Translations under genes and position numbers: made by a program
Notes under the pieces: model-generated
The model's database searches: none
Told to the model about the DNA's origin: nothing
Seen by the model: only the letters and a program-made list of their open reading frames with translations
Source: JAOUEA01 sp963825685
GTDB lineage: Bacteria > Actinomycetota > UBA4738 > HRBIN12
Direction: 5' to 3'
Length of the DNA: 64,000 nt
NCBI GenBank assembly: GCA_963825685.1
Contig: CAWGUD010000021.1
Location: 124,001-188,000, forward strand
Shown here: piece after piece, positions 33,612-42,141 of the stretch
Numbering within the stretch: the stretch's first letter is position 1
Layout of the letters: each line of letters starts with the position of its first letter

Positions 33612-33914
33612 CTACGGCGCTCGATCGTCGGGGGTGTGCACGGTGACGTCGACATCCAGCATCTCGACCGCAGGCCAGGTCTCGACGAACCGTTCGATCT
33701 CGCTCGTGACGTGCCGCAGGTGATACTCCTGGCCCCCGACCGCAGCGACGGCGATCGTGGCGCGCTGCCAGAGGTCCTGGTGGTCCACCTCCGCGACGCT
33801 CACGTTGAAGCGTCGGCGGATCGCTGCGGTCAGCGCCTTCACGACGTGACGCTTCTGCTTCAGGGAGTGGCTCTCGCGGATGCGAAGGTCGAACCGTTGC
33901 AGGGCCACGAACAT
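33612..33914 (-). CDS. YlxP-like DUF503 protein
   Basis: 100-residue protein of the DUF503 family that regularly sits between infB and rbfA. Family landmarks: DLRIRESHSLKQKRHVVKAL and NVSVAEVDHQDLWQRATIAV, then a C-terminal segment with RFVETWPAVEMLDVDVTVH. ATG 33914 shares one base with the infB stop (TGATG). A ribosome-associated role is suggested by neighbours only. Confidence 0.88.
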   Translation of the reverse strand: MFVALQRFDLRIRESHSLKQKRHVVKALTAAIRRRFNVSVAEVDHQDLWQRATIAVAAVGGQEYHLRHVTSEIERFVETWPAVEMLDVDVTVHTPDDRAP

Positions 33915-36180
33915 CAGATCGAGCGGGCGACCTCGCGGACCTCGTAGGCCTCGATCACGTCGCGTTCCTTGACGTCCTGGTAGCCCTCGATGCCGATGCC
34001 GCACTCGTACCCCGACGCGACTTCCTTCACGTCGTCCTTGAACCGGCGCAGCGACCCCAGTCTGCCGTGATAGACGACGATGCCGTCGCGCACGAGGCGA
34101 ACCTTCGCGTCGCGCGGGATCGTGCCTTGGGTGACGTAGCAGCCCGCGACGACCCCGAGCCTGGGGACGCGGAAGATCTGCCGCACCTCGGCCTGCCCCA
34201 GTTCGTGCTCCTGCTTCTCGGGCGGGAGCATGCCGGACAGCGCCAGCTTGATGTCGTCGATCGCGTCGTAGATCACGCGATAGGTGCGGATGTCGACGCC
34301 TTCCTTGTCGGCGAGGTCGACGGCCTGCTTGTCGGGGCGCACGTTGAACCCGATCACGATCGCGTCCGAGGCCATCGCGAGGGAGACGTCGTTCTCGGTG
34401 ATGCCGCCCGCAGCGCTGCGCACGATGTTCACACGCACCTCGTCCTGCGGCAGCTTCAGGAACGCGTCGGTCAGCGCGCCCAGCGAGCCCTGCACGTCGG
34501 CCTTGACCACAAGGTTGAGCTCGGGGATCTCGGCACGTTCGGCTTGGCGCAGCAGATCGGAGAGGGTCGGCGGCCGGCTGATCACGAGTTCCGCCGCACG
34601 AGCCTTCGCCTCACGCTCGCTGGCGACGTGACGCGCCTCGCGCTCGTCGGCGACCTCGCGGAACTCGTCGCCCGACGCGGGAACGGCCTCCCACCCCAGC
34701 AGCTGCACCGGCTTCGACGGTCCCGCCACATCGAGGGTGACGCCGTTCTCGTCCTGCATCGCCCGGATCTTGCAGTAGGTCGTGCCGGAGACGAGCGCGT
34801 CGCCGATGTCGAGCGAGCCACGCTGCACGAGCACGGTCGCGACGGGGCCTCGGCCCTTGTCGAGGTGGGCTTCGATCACGGTGCCACGCGCCCGGCCGGT
34901 GGGGACGCCTTTGAGCTCCTCGAGGTCGGCGACCAGCAGGATCGTCTCGAGCAACGTGTCGAGGTTCGTCTTCGCCTTGGCGGAGACGTCCACGAACTCG
35001 GTGTCACCGCCCCACTCCGACGGCACGAGCCCGCGCTCGACGAGCTGCTGACGCACCCGAGTCGGGTCGGCGGACTCCTTGTCGACCTTGTTCACGGCGA
35101 CGACGATCGGCACCTCGGCCGCCTTCGCGTGGTCGAGGGCCTCGATCGTCTGCGGCATCACCCCGTCGTCGGCTGCCACCACCAGCACCGCGATGTCGGT
35201 CACCTGCGCACCCCGGGCACGCATCGCGGTGAAGGCCTCGTGGCCGGGGGTGTCGATGAACGTGATGTCGCGCTCGCCGACGTGCGCCTGGTAGGCGCCG
35301 ATGTGCTGCGTGATGCCGCCGAACTCGCCGGCCACCACGTCGGTCTCCCGGATCGCGTCGAGCAGCTTCGTCTTCCCGTGGTCGACGTGGCCCATGACCG
35401 TGACCACCGGGGGTCTCGGCGCGAGCAGCGACTCGTCGACCTCTTCATCCAGCTCCTCGGCCACGAGCTCGTCCTCGAGCCCGACGATCTCGGCTTCCAA
35501 GCCGAGCTCGTTCGCCACGAGCGCGATCCCTTCGTCGGACAACGACGTGGTCGCCGTGGCCATCTCGCCTGCGAGGAAGAGGATCTTCACGATGTCCGCG
35601 GGACCCTTGCCGAGCTTCTCGGCGATGTCCTGCGGCGTCGCGCCTCGGACGACACGGAGCGTCGGGACCTCCGGCTCGGCGGGGGTGCGAGCGACGCGGG
35701 GAGGCCGTCGCGACCCCGGTGGGGCTGTCGCGGGCGCCGCCGGAGCGGCGGACGCGGGCGTCGAGGGGCCGGGCACGGCAGGCGAGGGCGCGGTCGCGAC
35801 GGGAGGAGCGGTCGACGCGGTTGCCGGGGCCGGTGAAGCGGGGACCGCCGGGGTCGGCTCGGCCGCAGCCGGGGTCGGCTCGGCCGCAGCCGGCGACTCC
35901 TGCTCGGGAGAGGCCGGCGCCATCGGGGTGCGGCTTCCTTCGTGGGTGCGGCTTCCTTCTTCGGCTTGGCCTTCGGCTTGCGTGGGGCCGGAGCCGGCTC
36001 GAGCACCTCGCGACGCTTCGGCGCCTCGGTGGCCTTGCCACCCGAGGCCCGCAGCCTCGGCACCAGGTCCTCGGGCACGCTGGACGAGGCGGACTTGCCC
36101 GCCACCCCCATCTGCTCCAGCGTCACCAGCAACTCCTTGCTGGTGACCCCGAGTTCCTTCGCTAGTTCGTGAACCCTCAC
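33914..36180 (-). CDS. infB: Translation initiation factor IF-2 (one-base frameshift in the N-terminal linker)
   Basis: GTPase that brings initiator tRNA to the 30S. The N-terminal IF2_N domain (RVHELAKELGVTSKELLVTL) begins at GTG 36180, followed by an Ala/Pro/Lys linker. The frame breaks near 35922-35931, beside an 18-bp imperfect repeat, and resumes as the Ala/Pro/Glu-rich MAPASPEQESPAAAEP. The second IF2_N helix bundle (TPQDIAEKLGKGPADIVKIL) and the G domain follow: GHVDHGKT, IDTPGHE, NKVD. Domains II-IV are complete to TGA 33914. Span is one base short of a multiple of three. Essential, so error is likely. GTGA overlap with ylxR. Confidence 0.95.
35850..35891. repeat. Two perfect 21-bp tandem repeats inside infB
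   Basis: The unit beginning GGGGTCGGCTCGGCC occupies 35850-35870 and 35871-35891. It codes for the PTPAAAE heptad of the IF-2 linker, so copy-number change keeps the frame. A second, 18-bp-period repeat (GGTGCGGCTTCCTTC at 35927-35941 and 35945-35959) codes for KEAAP-type units. Confidence 0.85.
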
Positions 36181-36452
36181 GCCGCTCCCATCCGCTCGAT
36201 CTCGTGCATCAGCCTACCGACTTCGTCACCGTCCAGACCCGTGCGCAACGCCCTGCCCAGCACCCCGTGCCGGCCCGCGGCCGCGACGCACGACGGGTCG
36301 AGGTGCACGTGCGCGCCACGACCCGGCGCCGTCCCGGAACGATCGATCTCCAGCCCCTCGGCCGAGGCGACGATCCGCACCAGCGTCGACTTCCGCCCTC
36401 GCTCGCGGCACCCCACACAGGTGCGGATCGGCTCGTGCGCCACCACGTTCAC
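36177..36452 (-). CDS. ylxR: YlxR family RNA-binding protein (DUF448)
   Basis: 91-residue protein with the defining RTCVGCRERG motif at the N-terminus and GRGAHVHLDPSCVAAA. YlxR proteins bind nucleic acid and are always found between nusA and infB. GTG 36452 overlaps the nusA stop and its own TGA overlaps the infB GTG (both GTGA), so the three are tightly coupled. The usual C-terminal helix is present. Confidence 0.93.
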   Translation of the reverse strand: MNVVAHEPIRTCVGCRERGRKSTLVRIVASAEGLEIDRSGTAPGRGAHVHLDPSCVAAAGRHGVLGRALRTGLDGDEVGRLMHEIERMGAA

Positions 36453-37672
36453 TCCGTGACCGGCGCCTCCTCGGCTGCCTCGGGAACGGCGGCGTCCGAC
36501 TCGACGGGCCCGGGCTCGGGGCTGGCCTCCACGGTTGGGGCGGCAGCCTCGGACACCGCCTCATCTGGAGGCGAAGGCGGGGCGACCGGTTCGACCGGTG
36601 CGGCAGCCGCGGCCGTCGCCGCGCGCGCCTCATCGGCCACCTGGGTCTCCGACTTGATGTCGATGCGCCAGCCGGTGAGGCGAGCCGCGAGCCGGGCGTT
36701 CTGTCCTTCCTTCCCGATCGCGAGGGAGAGCTGGTAGTCGGGCACGATCACCATGGCGGTGCCCGTGCTCTCGTCGATGCGGACCTCCTTCACCTTGGCC
36801 GGCTGCAGCGCGTTCGCGACGAACTCAGCCGAGTTGTCGGACCACGGCACGACGTCGATCTTCTCGCCGCGAAGCTCGTTGACCACCATGCGAACGCGCG
36901 AGCCCTTGGGGCCGACGCACGCTCCCACCGGGTCGACCCCCGGCTCGTTCGAGAGGACCCCGATCTTCGATCGGTGTCCGGGCTCGCGCGCGACGGCCTT
37001 GATCACGACGATGCCCTCCTCGACCTCGGGCACCTCCATCGCGAACAGGGCCTTCAGCAGCCCCGGGTGCGACCGGCTCACGACGATCTGCGGGCCCTTC
37101 GTGCCCTTGCGCACCTCGGTGATGTACGCCTTGAGACGTTCGCCGTGGCGGTACGGCTCGGTCGGCACCTGCTCGGCCTGCGGCAAGAGGGCCTCGACCT
37201 TCCCGAGGTCGAGCAAGGTGTACCGGCGCTCCTGCTGCTGCACGATGCCGGTGACGACGTCGCCCTCGCGGCCCGCGAACTCCTCGTAGGTCATCTCGCG
37301 CTCCGCGTCGCGGAGCTTCTGGAAGATCACCTGCTTCGCGGTCTGCGCGCCGATGCGCCCCTTGAAGTCGTCGGTGACCTCCACCTCTTCCTCGCCGAGC
37401 ACCTTCATCTCGAGGGTCGGCTCGGCGCCTTCCTCGGTGGGCGGCACCTCGATCTCCTCGAGGTCCTGCTTCCACATGCGCAGGTCACCGCTCTCGGAGT
37501 CGATCTCGGCCCGGAAGCCGACGAAGTCGTCGTCGGCGTCGGGGTTCTCCTGCTTCCACCAGGTCTTGTAGGCGGAGGCCATCGCCTCCTCGAGTCCCTG
37601 CAGGATCGTCTCGAAGGCGACGCCCTTCTCTCGTTCCAGTTCCCGCAATGCGGCGATCATCTCGGCGTTCAT
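36449..37672 (-). CDS. nusA: Transcription termination/antitermination protein NusA
   Basis: RNA-polymerase-associated factor that modulates pausing, termination and antitermination. 407 residues: N-terminal RNAP-binding domain (LRELEREKGVAFETILQGLE), S1 domain (EGDVVTGIVQQQERRYTLLD) and two KH domains (KGPQIVVSRSHPGLLKALFA, ending with DYQLSLAIGKEGQNARLAAR). After the second KH domain comes a 70-residue acidic Ala/Pro/Glu tail, absent from many NusA proteins. ATGA overlap with rimP. The operon leader carries a perfect hairpin that could be a NusA-responsive attenuator. Confidence 0.96.
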   Translation of the reverse strand: MNAEMIAALRELEREKGVAFETILQGLEEAMASAYKTWWKQENPDADDDFVGFRAEIDSESGDLRMWKQDLEEIEVPPTEEGAEPTLEMKVLGEEEVEVTDDFKGRIGAQTAKQVIFQKLRDAEREMTYEEFAGREGDVVTGIVQQQERRYTLLDLGKVEALLPQAEQVPTEPYRHGERLKAYITEVRKGTKGPQIVVSRSHPGLLKALFAMEVPEVEEGIVVIKAVAREPGHRSKIGVLSNEPGVDPVGACVGPKGSRVRMVVNELRGEKIDVVPWSDNSAEFVANALQPAKVKEVRIDESTGTAMVIVPDYQLSLAIGKEGQNARLAARLTGWRIDIKSETQVADEARAATAAAAAPVEPVAPPSPPDEAVSEAAAPTVEASPEPGPVESDAAVPEAAEEAPVTE

Positions 37673-38136
37673 GCGTTGCTCCTCTTCAGTTCGGCGCTCC
37701 AGTCGACGACCGTGCGCGCCGACGCGATGTCGGCGTGCCGCACGCGGAGTTCGTCGTCGCCGATGACGAGCGTGATGCCCTCGTCGTCGGCGGCGGCCAG
37801 CGTGCCGGTGTGGGTCCTCGACCCGGCCAAGGGCGCCGTCGTCTTCACCTTCACCTGCTCGCCCACCGTCCGGCGGAAGTGCTCGGGCCGCTTCAGCGGC
37901 CGTTCGAGACCCGGCGACGAGACCTGCAGGTCGTACGGGCCCGTCTCGTACCCCTCGTCGTCGAGATGGCGCGAGACGCGCTCGGAGAGCCGGCTCAACG
38001 TGTCGATGTCGACGCCCTGGGGACCATCGACGATGACCCGGAGGACCTTCCGTCTCCCCTCACGACCCTGGGTCACGTCGTAGAGCTCGAAGCCCTCGGC
38101 CTCGATCACGGGCCTGAGCAGCGCGTCGACTTCCAC
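37669..38136 (-). CDS. rimP: Ribosome maturation factor RimP
   Basis: 155-residue 30S maturation factor. Family pattern: LRPVIEAEGFELYDVTQGRE, VLRVIVDGPQGVDIDTLSRL, YDLQVSSPGLERPLKRPEHF. GTG 38136 is chosen because GGGGAGGG lies 7 nt upstream and the protein then begins at the usual place; an in-frame extension to 38229 runs back through the promoter. First gene of the rimP-nusA-ylxR-infB-ylxP-rbfA-nrnA-truB operon. Confidence 0.93.
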   Translation of the reverse strand: MEVDALLRPVIEAEGFELYDVTQGREGRRKVLRVIVDGPQGVDIDTLSRLSERVSRHLDDEGYETGPYDLQVSSPGLERPLKRPEHFRRTVGEQVKVKTTAPLAGSRTHTGTLAAADDEGITLVIGDDELRVRHADIASARTVVDWSAELKRSNA

Positions 38137-38162
38137 CGCTCGACCCTCCCCTACGAACGAGA

Positions 38163-38182
38163 AGGTGGGCGCGAGCCCACCT
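38163..38182 (-). promoter_or_regulatory. Leader hairpin of the rimP-nusA operon, candidate attenuator
   Basis: AGGTGGGC (38163-38170) and GCCCACCT (38175-38182) form a perfect 8-bp stem with a 4-nt loop. On the transcribed (minus) strand it is followed by TTCTCGTTCG, a moderately U-rich run similar to the one after the trp attenuator. It lies between the promoter and the rimP start. Confidence 0.5.
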
Positions 38183-38217
38183 CCGGCAAACACGTCTGAA
38201 AGCTCCTGTACGCGACG

Positions 38218-38223
38218 AGTATA
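38218..38223 (-). promoter_or_regulatory. -10 box of the rimP-nusA-infB operon
   Basis: TATACT is the best match to the -10 consensus in the window. No good -35 hexamer is seen 17 nt upstream. The predicted start near 38211 gives a leader of about 75 nt that includes the 38163-38182 hairpin. Confidence 0.6.
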
Positions 38224-38265
38224 GCCCACGACCTGCGGGAACGGCCGGGTGGACCGCCGACGGCC

Positions 38266-39972
38266 CTACGGGGCGCTCGCGAGCAGCTCGACGGCCGCCT
38301 GCACGGCGCCCTCGACGGTTGCGCTGGAACGCTCCCCCGAGGCCCGCAGCTTCAGGTCGACCGAGCCGTCCGCCAGTCCGCGCTTGCCCACGGTGACCTG
38401 CACCGGGTACCCGATCAGGTCGGCGTCGGCGAACTTCACGCCGGCACGTTCGTCGCGATCGTCGAGCAGCGCCTCGACGCCGCGCTCGCCGAGCTCGACG
38501 TAGATCCGCTCGGCCGTCTCACGAACCCGCTCGTCGTCGGTGCCGGCCATGATGACGACGACCTGGAAGGGGGCGAGGTGCGCTGGCCAGACGATGCCCT
38601 GGTCGTCGTGGTTCTGTTCGACGACGGCCGCGAGGATCCGGGTGATGCCGATCCCGTAGCACCCCATCTCGTAGGGCCTCTGCGTGCCGTCCTCGTCCTG
38701 GAACGTCGCCTCGAGGGGGGCCGAGTACTTCGTGCCCAGCTGGTAGATGTGAGCGACCACGATCGACCGCCCGAGGCGCAGCCGTCCGCCGTCGATCGGG
38801 CATGCGTCGCCGTCACGGAACTCGACCAGGTCCTCCCAGCGATCGACGCGGAAGTCGCGATCGATGTTGGCGCCCGTGACGTGTCGGTCGGCGGTGTTCG
38901 AACCGGTGACCCAGTCGTTCCCGCCCCGCACGAGGTGATCGGCGAACACCTCGACGTCGTCGCCGAAGCCCTGCGGCCCCACGTAGCCCTTCACGAAGCC
39001 ACGCGCCCCGAAGTCCTCGTCGTCGAGCGGCCGGACCTGCTCGGGGAAGACGAGCCGCTCGAGCTTGTTCACGTTGACCTCGCGGTCGCCGGGGACGAGG
39101 ACGGCCACCGTGCGGCCACCCACGTCGAACAGCACGCACTTGAGCGTGCGCGAGGCCTCGATGCCGAGGAAGGTCGCGAGCGTCTCGATCGTCGGCGTGT
39201 CGGGGGTGTCGACCTCGGTCAGCGGCTCCGACCCGGGCGGGGCGGGCTCGGGCGCCATCGGCCTGGCGGCCTCCGTGTCGGCGAGGTAGTCGCCGTTCTC
39301 ACACTCCACGAACAGGTCCTCGCCGACCTGCGCTCGCGCCATGTACTCGTGGTTCACGCCGCCGCCGATCTGGCCCGGGTCCGCCTCCACGATCGCGAGA
39401 TCGAGTCCGATACGGTCGAAGATGCGTTCGTACGCCTCGTACATCACCCGGTAGCTCTCCCGCAGGCCCTCCTCGTCGCGATCGAAGGAGTAGGCGTCCT
39501 TCATCAGGAACTCCCGAACGCGGAGCAATCCGAACCGGGGCCGGAACTCGTCGCGGTACTTCCATTCCACCTGGTAGAGGTTGACGGGCAGGTCGCGGTA
39601 CGAGGGCAGATCCCCCGCGACCAGGGGAGTCACGACCTCCTCCTCGGTCGGCCCCAGCACCAGCTGCCGGTCGTGCCGGTCGGTGAACGTGAACAGCGTG
39701 TCGCCGTACAGGTCGTAGCGACCCGTCGCCTGCCACGGGGCCGCAGGCAGCACGATCGGCATGCGGATCTCGCACGCCCCCGATGCGTCCATCTCTTCGC
39801 GGACGATGGTCTCGATCGTGCGCATCGTGCGCAGCCCGAGCGGCAGCGTGACGTAGACGCCCGCCATCACCTGACGCACGAAGCCGGCTCGCAGCAGCAG
39901 TCGGTGCGAGGCGATCTCGGCGTCGGCGGGATCGTCACGGAGGGTCGGGACGAAGAGCTTCGACAGACGCAT
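38266..39972 (-). CDS. proS: Prolyl-tRNA synthetase, bacterial type with editing domain
   Basis: 568 residues. Class II core: motif 1 (LPLGLRTMRTIETIVREEMD), motif 2 (YRDEFRPRFGLLRVREFLMK) and motif 3 (YGIGITRILAAVVEQ). Between motifs 2 and 3 the YbaK-like editing insert is present (ETLATFLGIEASRTLKCVLF, VAVLVPGDREVNVNKL). The C-terminal anticodon-binding domain has APFQVVVIMAGTDDERV. ATG 39972 (MRLSKLFVPTLRD) is preceded by TATCCT at 9 nt; a second Met three codons upstream lies inside that spacing. Confidence 0.96.
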   Translation of the reverse strand: MRLSKLFVPTLRDDPADAEIASHRLLLRAGFVRQVMAGVYVTLPLGLRTMRTIETIVREEMDASGACEIRMPIVLPAAPWQATGRYDLYGDTLFTFTDRHDRQLVLGPTEEEVVTPLVAGDLPSYRDLPVNLYQVEWKYRDEFRPRFGLLRVREFLMKDAYSFDRDEEGLRESYRVMYEAYERIFDRIGLDLAIVEADPGQIGGGVNHEYMARAQVGEDLFVECENGDYLADTEAARPMAPEPAPPGSEPLTEVDTPDTPTIETLATFLGIEASRTLKCVLFDVGGRTVAVLVPGDREVNVNKLERLVFPEQVRPLDDEDFGARGFVKGYVGPQGFGDDVEVFADHLVRGGNDWVTGSNTADRHVTGANIDRDFRVDRWEDLVEFRDGDACPIDGGRLRLGRSIVVAHIYQLGTKYSAPLEATFQDEDGTQRPYEMGCYGIGITRILAAVVEQNHDDQGIVWPAHLAPFQVVVIMAGTDDERVRETAERIYVELGERGVEALLDDRDERAGVKFADADLIGYPVQVTVGKRGLADGSVDLKLRASGERSSATVEGAVQAAVELLASAP

Positions 39973-39981
39973 AGGTCGCAC

Positions 39982-39987
39982 AGGATA
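39982..39987 (-). promoter_or_regulatory. -10 box of proS
   Basis: Minus-strand TATCCT ends 9 nt before the ATG, giving a leader of at most 2-3 nt. Confidence 0.45.
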
Positions 39988-39996
39988 CCGGTGAAC

Positions 39997-40033
39997 GCGA
40001 GAGGGCCCCGGGCTTCGCCCGGGGCCCTCTCGC
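39997..40033 (-). terminator. Long perfect terminator hairpin after the secreted-protein gene
   Basis: GCGAGAGGGCCCCGGG (39997-40012) pairs without mismatch with CCCGGGGCCCTCTCGC (40018-40033) around a 5-nt loop (CTTCG). It follows the stop at 40052 and precedes the proS promoter. No U-tract follows, a common form in high-GC actinobacteria. Confidence 0.8.
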
Positions 40034-40051
40034 TCGATGCCGTGCCGTGCC

Positions 40052-41830
40052 TCAGACGGTGCACCCCGGCAGCTGGAAGCTGACGATGCGCGTCGCCCAC
40101 TTCCACTGACCGGTCTTCTTGTAGTACTGCTGCGTGTAGTAGAAGGTGCAGCCGTCCTCGGCCACGGTCATGTCGGAGTAGTCACCCCAACGCCCGTACT
40201 GGCCGTCCTCGGACCCAAGGCCCGTGAACACCTTCCGTTCGGCGAGGTCGAACGTGTTCGCCGGAGCGCCCGCGGTTCGGCCGGCGATCGCGATCGACGG
40301 GAAGATCTTCTTGCTCGACAACGAGTACCCGGCGGCGATGTTGCCCGCCTCGTCCATCGCGACGCTGCCCATCCACCGGCTCTTCGTGTCGTCGGGCGAG
40401 TAGGTGCCCTGGTTCTGGATCGCCCAGCCGGTGCCGTCGTCCATCAGCTCGTACCAGCGCAGGCCGGCCTGGCCCTTGGAGGCCCGCACCGTGTGCGTGA
40501 CCACCATGCGCTCGTCGTCCGCCCCGAACCGCCGGTACTGCAGCCGGAACATCAGGCGGTCGTTCAGCGCGTCGACCTTGTTCTTCGTGCCCTTCTGTGG
40601 CACGCAGTACGACCTGTTGGCCCCGCAGATCCACGGGTTGAAGTTCGCCGTCGGCAGGAGCGTCGGGCCGTCGAACGTCGCCGTGTCGGTGTCCCAGTCG
40701 ACCGAGAACTCGAAGAGCTGGAGCTGGTCGTCGGAGTAGCCCCACTCGTCGGCGTCGAACTGCATGAAGACGTTCGGCTGGTTCGCCCCCGGCGTCGACG
40801 GACCGTCGGCGTCGGTCGGCAGCTGGCCGCCGAGGTTCGGGTCGGTCCCGTAGAGGTTCACGTAGACCTGCCCGGCCGGATCGCCGGCGATCATCGCATC
40901 ACGCTCGTACGCGACGGCCCCGGCACCGCGCCATGCGAAGTCGCACACGCTCGAGCTGCAGCGGAACTGGTTGTACGAGGCGAAGTACGCCGAGTTGTTG
41001 GCGGCCGGCCACACCCCGAACTTGGGGTAGTCGTTCAGCACGTTCTCGTTCGGGTAGTCGAACTGGTAGGCGAACCACGTTCCTGTCGGATCGCTCGTGT
41101 CGGAGACCGCGATGCACTCCGCGAACTTCGGCTTGTTGAAGTTCAGGGCGAACTGCGAGATCACCCAGACGTCGGCGTACTCGTCGTAGACCACGATCGG
41201 GTCGCCGTCGTCGTGCGTGGCGCAGAGCTTCTGGGTCCCCGGGTCGAAGAGCGACGACATGAAGATCGGCCCGTCGATCTTGGCGCCCGTGCCGGCGTCG
41301 TAGATCGCGAACGCGACGTTGACCATCTGCAGGTAGAACCCGCCGCCCACGTCGCCGTTCGTATCGGGCGGCACGAGCTTGAACGGGTTCGCCGCCGCGC
41401 CGAGGCCGGCGACCTCGAGATCGGGCACGGGCATCTGGCCTGCGCCGCGAGCGGTCTGCAGCGCCTCGTCGGCCTGGTCCAGGGAGGTCGACGACCCGAG
41501 CGCGGGACGAGCCTCCTCGCTCCCGGCGCCCTCCTCGTCACCCTCGAGCCGCAGCTCCTTCTTCACCCACGGCACCCTCGTCGGCGGGCGTTGCGGAAGG
41601 GCTGCGAGCGAGGCCGTGCGGTGCGGCGTTGCGACCTTCCCCGAGACCGGCGTGACCTTCGCGCCGCCTTCACCTTCCGCGAGACCGACGCTGCCGTCCC
41701 CGTTCGCACCGAGCGCACGCACGGGCCGGCTGGGCGCCGTCGTGGTGCCGGTCGCTGCGAGGGCGACGGCCCCGGCGACGAGACCCAACGCCGTCGCTGT
41801 CGCGACGGCTCGAACCCACATCTTCTTCAC
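40052..41830 (-). CDS. Large secreted protein, probable beta-propeller-like, function unknown
   Basis: 592 residues. GTG 41830 with GGAGGGG upstream opens a Sec signal (KKMWVRAVATATALGLVAGAVALAA). A 130-residue Ala/Glu-rich linker leads to a globular region beginning PPDTNGDVGGGFYLQMVN. It continues through DGDPIVVYDEYADVWVISQF, ECIAVSDTSDPTGTWFAYQF and NDYPKFGVWP, and later WMGSVAMDEAGNIAAGYSLS and YGRWGDYSDMTV. These phrases recur in a family of bacterial secreted proteins of unknown role. Six cysteines suggest extracellular disulphides. A -10 TATCCT at 41882-41887 and a strong terminator frame it as a single-gene unit. Confidence 0.75.
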   Translation of the reverse strand: MKKMWVRAVATATALGLVAGAVALAATGTTTAPSRPVRALGANGDGSVGLAEGEGGAKVTPVSGKVATPHRTASLAALPQRPPTRVPWVKKELRLEGDEEGAGSEEARPALGSSTSLDQADEALQTARGAGQMPVPDLEVAGLGAAANPFKLVPPDTNGDVGGGFYLQMVNVAFAIYDAGTGAKIDGPIFMSSLFDPGTQKLCATHDDGDPIVVYDEYADVWVISQFALNFNKPKFAECIAVSDTSDPTGTWFAYQFDYPNENVLNDYPKFGVWPAANNSAYFASYNQFRCSSSVCDFAWRGAGAVAYERDAMIAGDPAGQVYVNLYGTDPNLGGQLPTDADGPSTPGANQPNVFMQFDADEWGYSDDQLQLFEFSVDWDTDTATFDGPTLLPTANFNPWICGANRSYCVPQKGTKNKVDALNDRLMFRLQYRRFGADDERMVVTHTVRASKGQAGLRWYELMDDGTGWAIQNQGTYSPDDTKSRWMGSVAMDEAGNIAAGYSLSSKKIFPSIAIAGRTAGAPANTFDLAERKVFTGLGSEDGQYGRWGDYSDMTVAEDGCTFYYTQQYYKKTGQWKWATRIVSFQLPGCTV

Positions 41831-41881
41831 TGAGCCCCTCCACGTTCGCGGCCATCCAGGCGATGGCACCGCTGCCGGCAC

Positions 41882-41887
41882 AGGATA
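41882..41887 (-). promoter_or_regulatory. -10 box of the secreted-protein gene
   Basis: Minus-strand TATCCT; transcription would start near 41875, leaving a 45-nt leader with GGAGGGG before the GTG. Confidence 0.4.
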
Positions 41888-41957
41888 GCCGCCGTTGCCC
41901 CGGACGCTCGTCAGCCGACCGGGTGATTCTGTGTGAGCTCGGCCGACCGACACCTCG

Positions 41958-41987
41958 TTGACGGACCAGTGGCCGTGCGGTCACAAT
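41958..41987 (+). promoter_or_regulatory. trp leader promoter
   Basis: TTGACG (41958-41963), an 18-nt spacer and CACAAT (41982-41987) lead to the leader-peptide ATG 6 nt later, so the transcript probably begins at or near that ATG. Confidence 0.6.
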
Positions 41988-41993
41988 CGCCGC

Positions 41994-42062
41994 ATGTCGA
42001 CGCGTGCGATCCGTTGGTCCTGGCGCCGGGACGCTCTCGACCCGGCGCTCGCGCTCGTCTGA
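41994..42062 (+). CDS. trpL: trp operon leader peptide with Trp-Ser-Trp
   Basis: A 22-codon frame (ATG 41994 to TGA 42060-42062) with tryptophans at positions 8 and 10 (IRWSWRR). It lies between the promoter and the attenuator of trpE. GCGCCGGG (42023-42030), just after the Trp codons, pairs with CCCGGCGC (42041-42048), the expected 1:2 hairpin. Ribosome stalling on the TGG codons when charged tRNA-Trp is scarce would free the second arm to pair with the attenuator's first arm (CCGGG). Confidence 0.82.
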   Translation: MSTRAIRWSWRRDALDPALALV

Positions 42063-42091
42063 CGATCACCGCTCCACATCGATGACCGAGA

Positions 42092-42122
42092 ACCCCGGGC
42101 GACCCCCGGGGTCGTTCGTTCT
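42092..42122 (+). terminator. trp attenuator
   Basis: ACCCCGGG (42092-42099) and CCCGGGGT (42105-42112) form an 8-bp stem with a 5-nt loop, followed by CGTTCGTTCT. It lies 30 nt after the trpL stop and 20 nt before trpE. The sequence is what transcription attenuation requires. Confidence 0.78.
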
Positions 42123-42141
42123 CATGAGGAGGCGCCGCACC

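Noticed and set aside
42082..42141. trpE starting at ATG 42082
   Set aside because: This would place the start before the attenuator hairpin, and no Shine-Dalgarno precedes it; GTG 42142 has GAGGAGG and lies after the hairpin.
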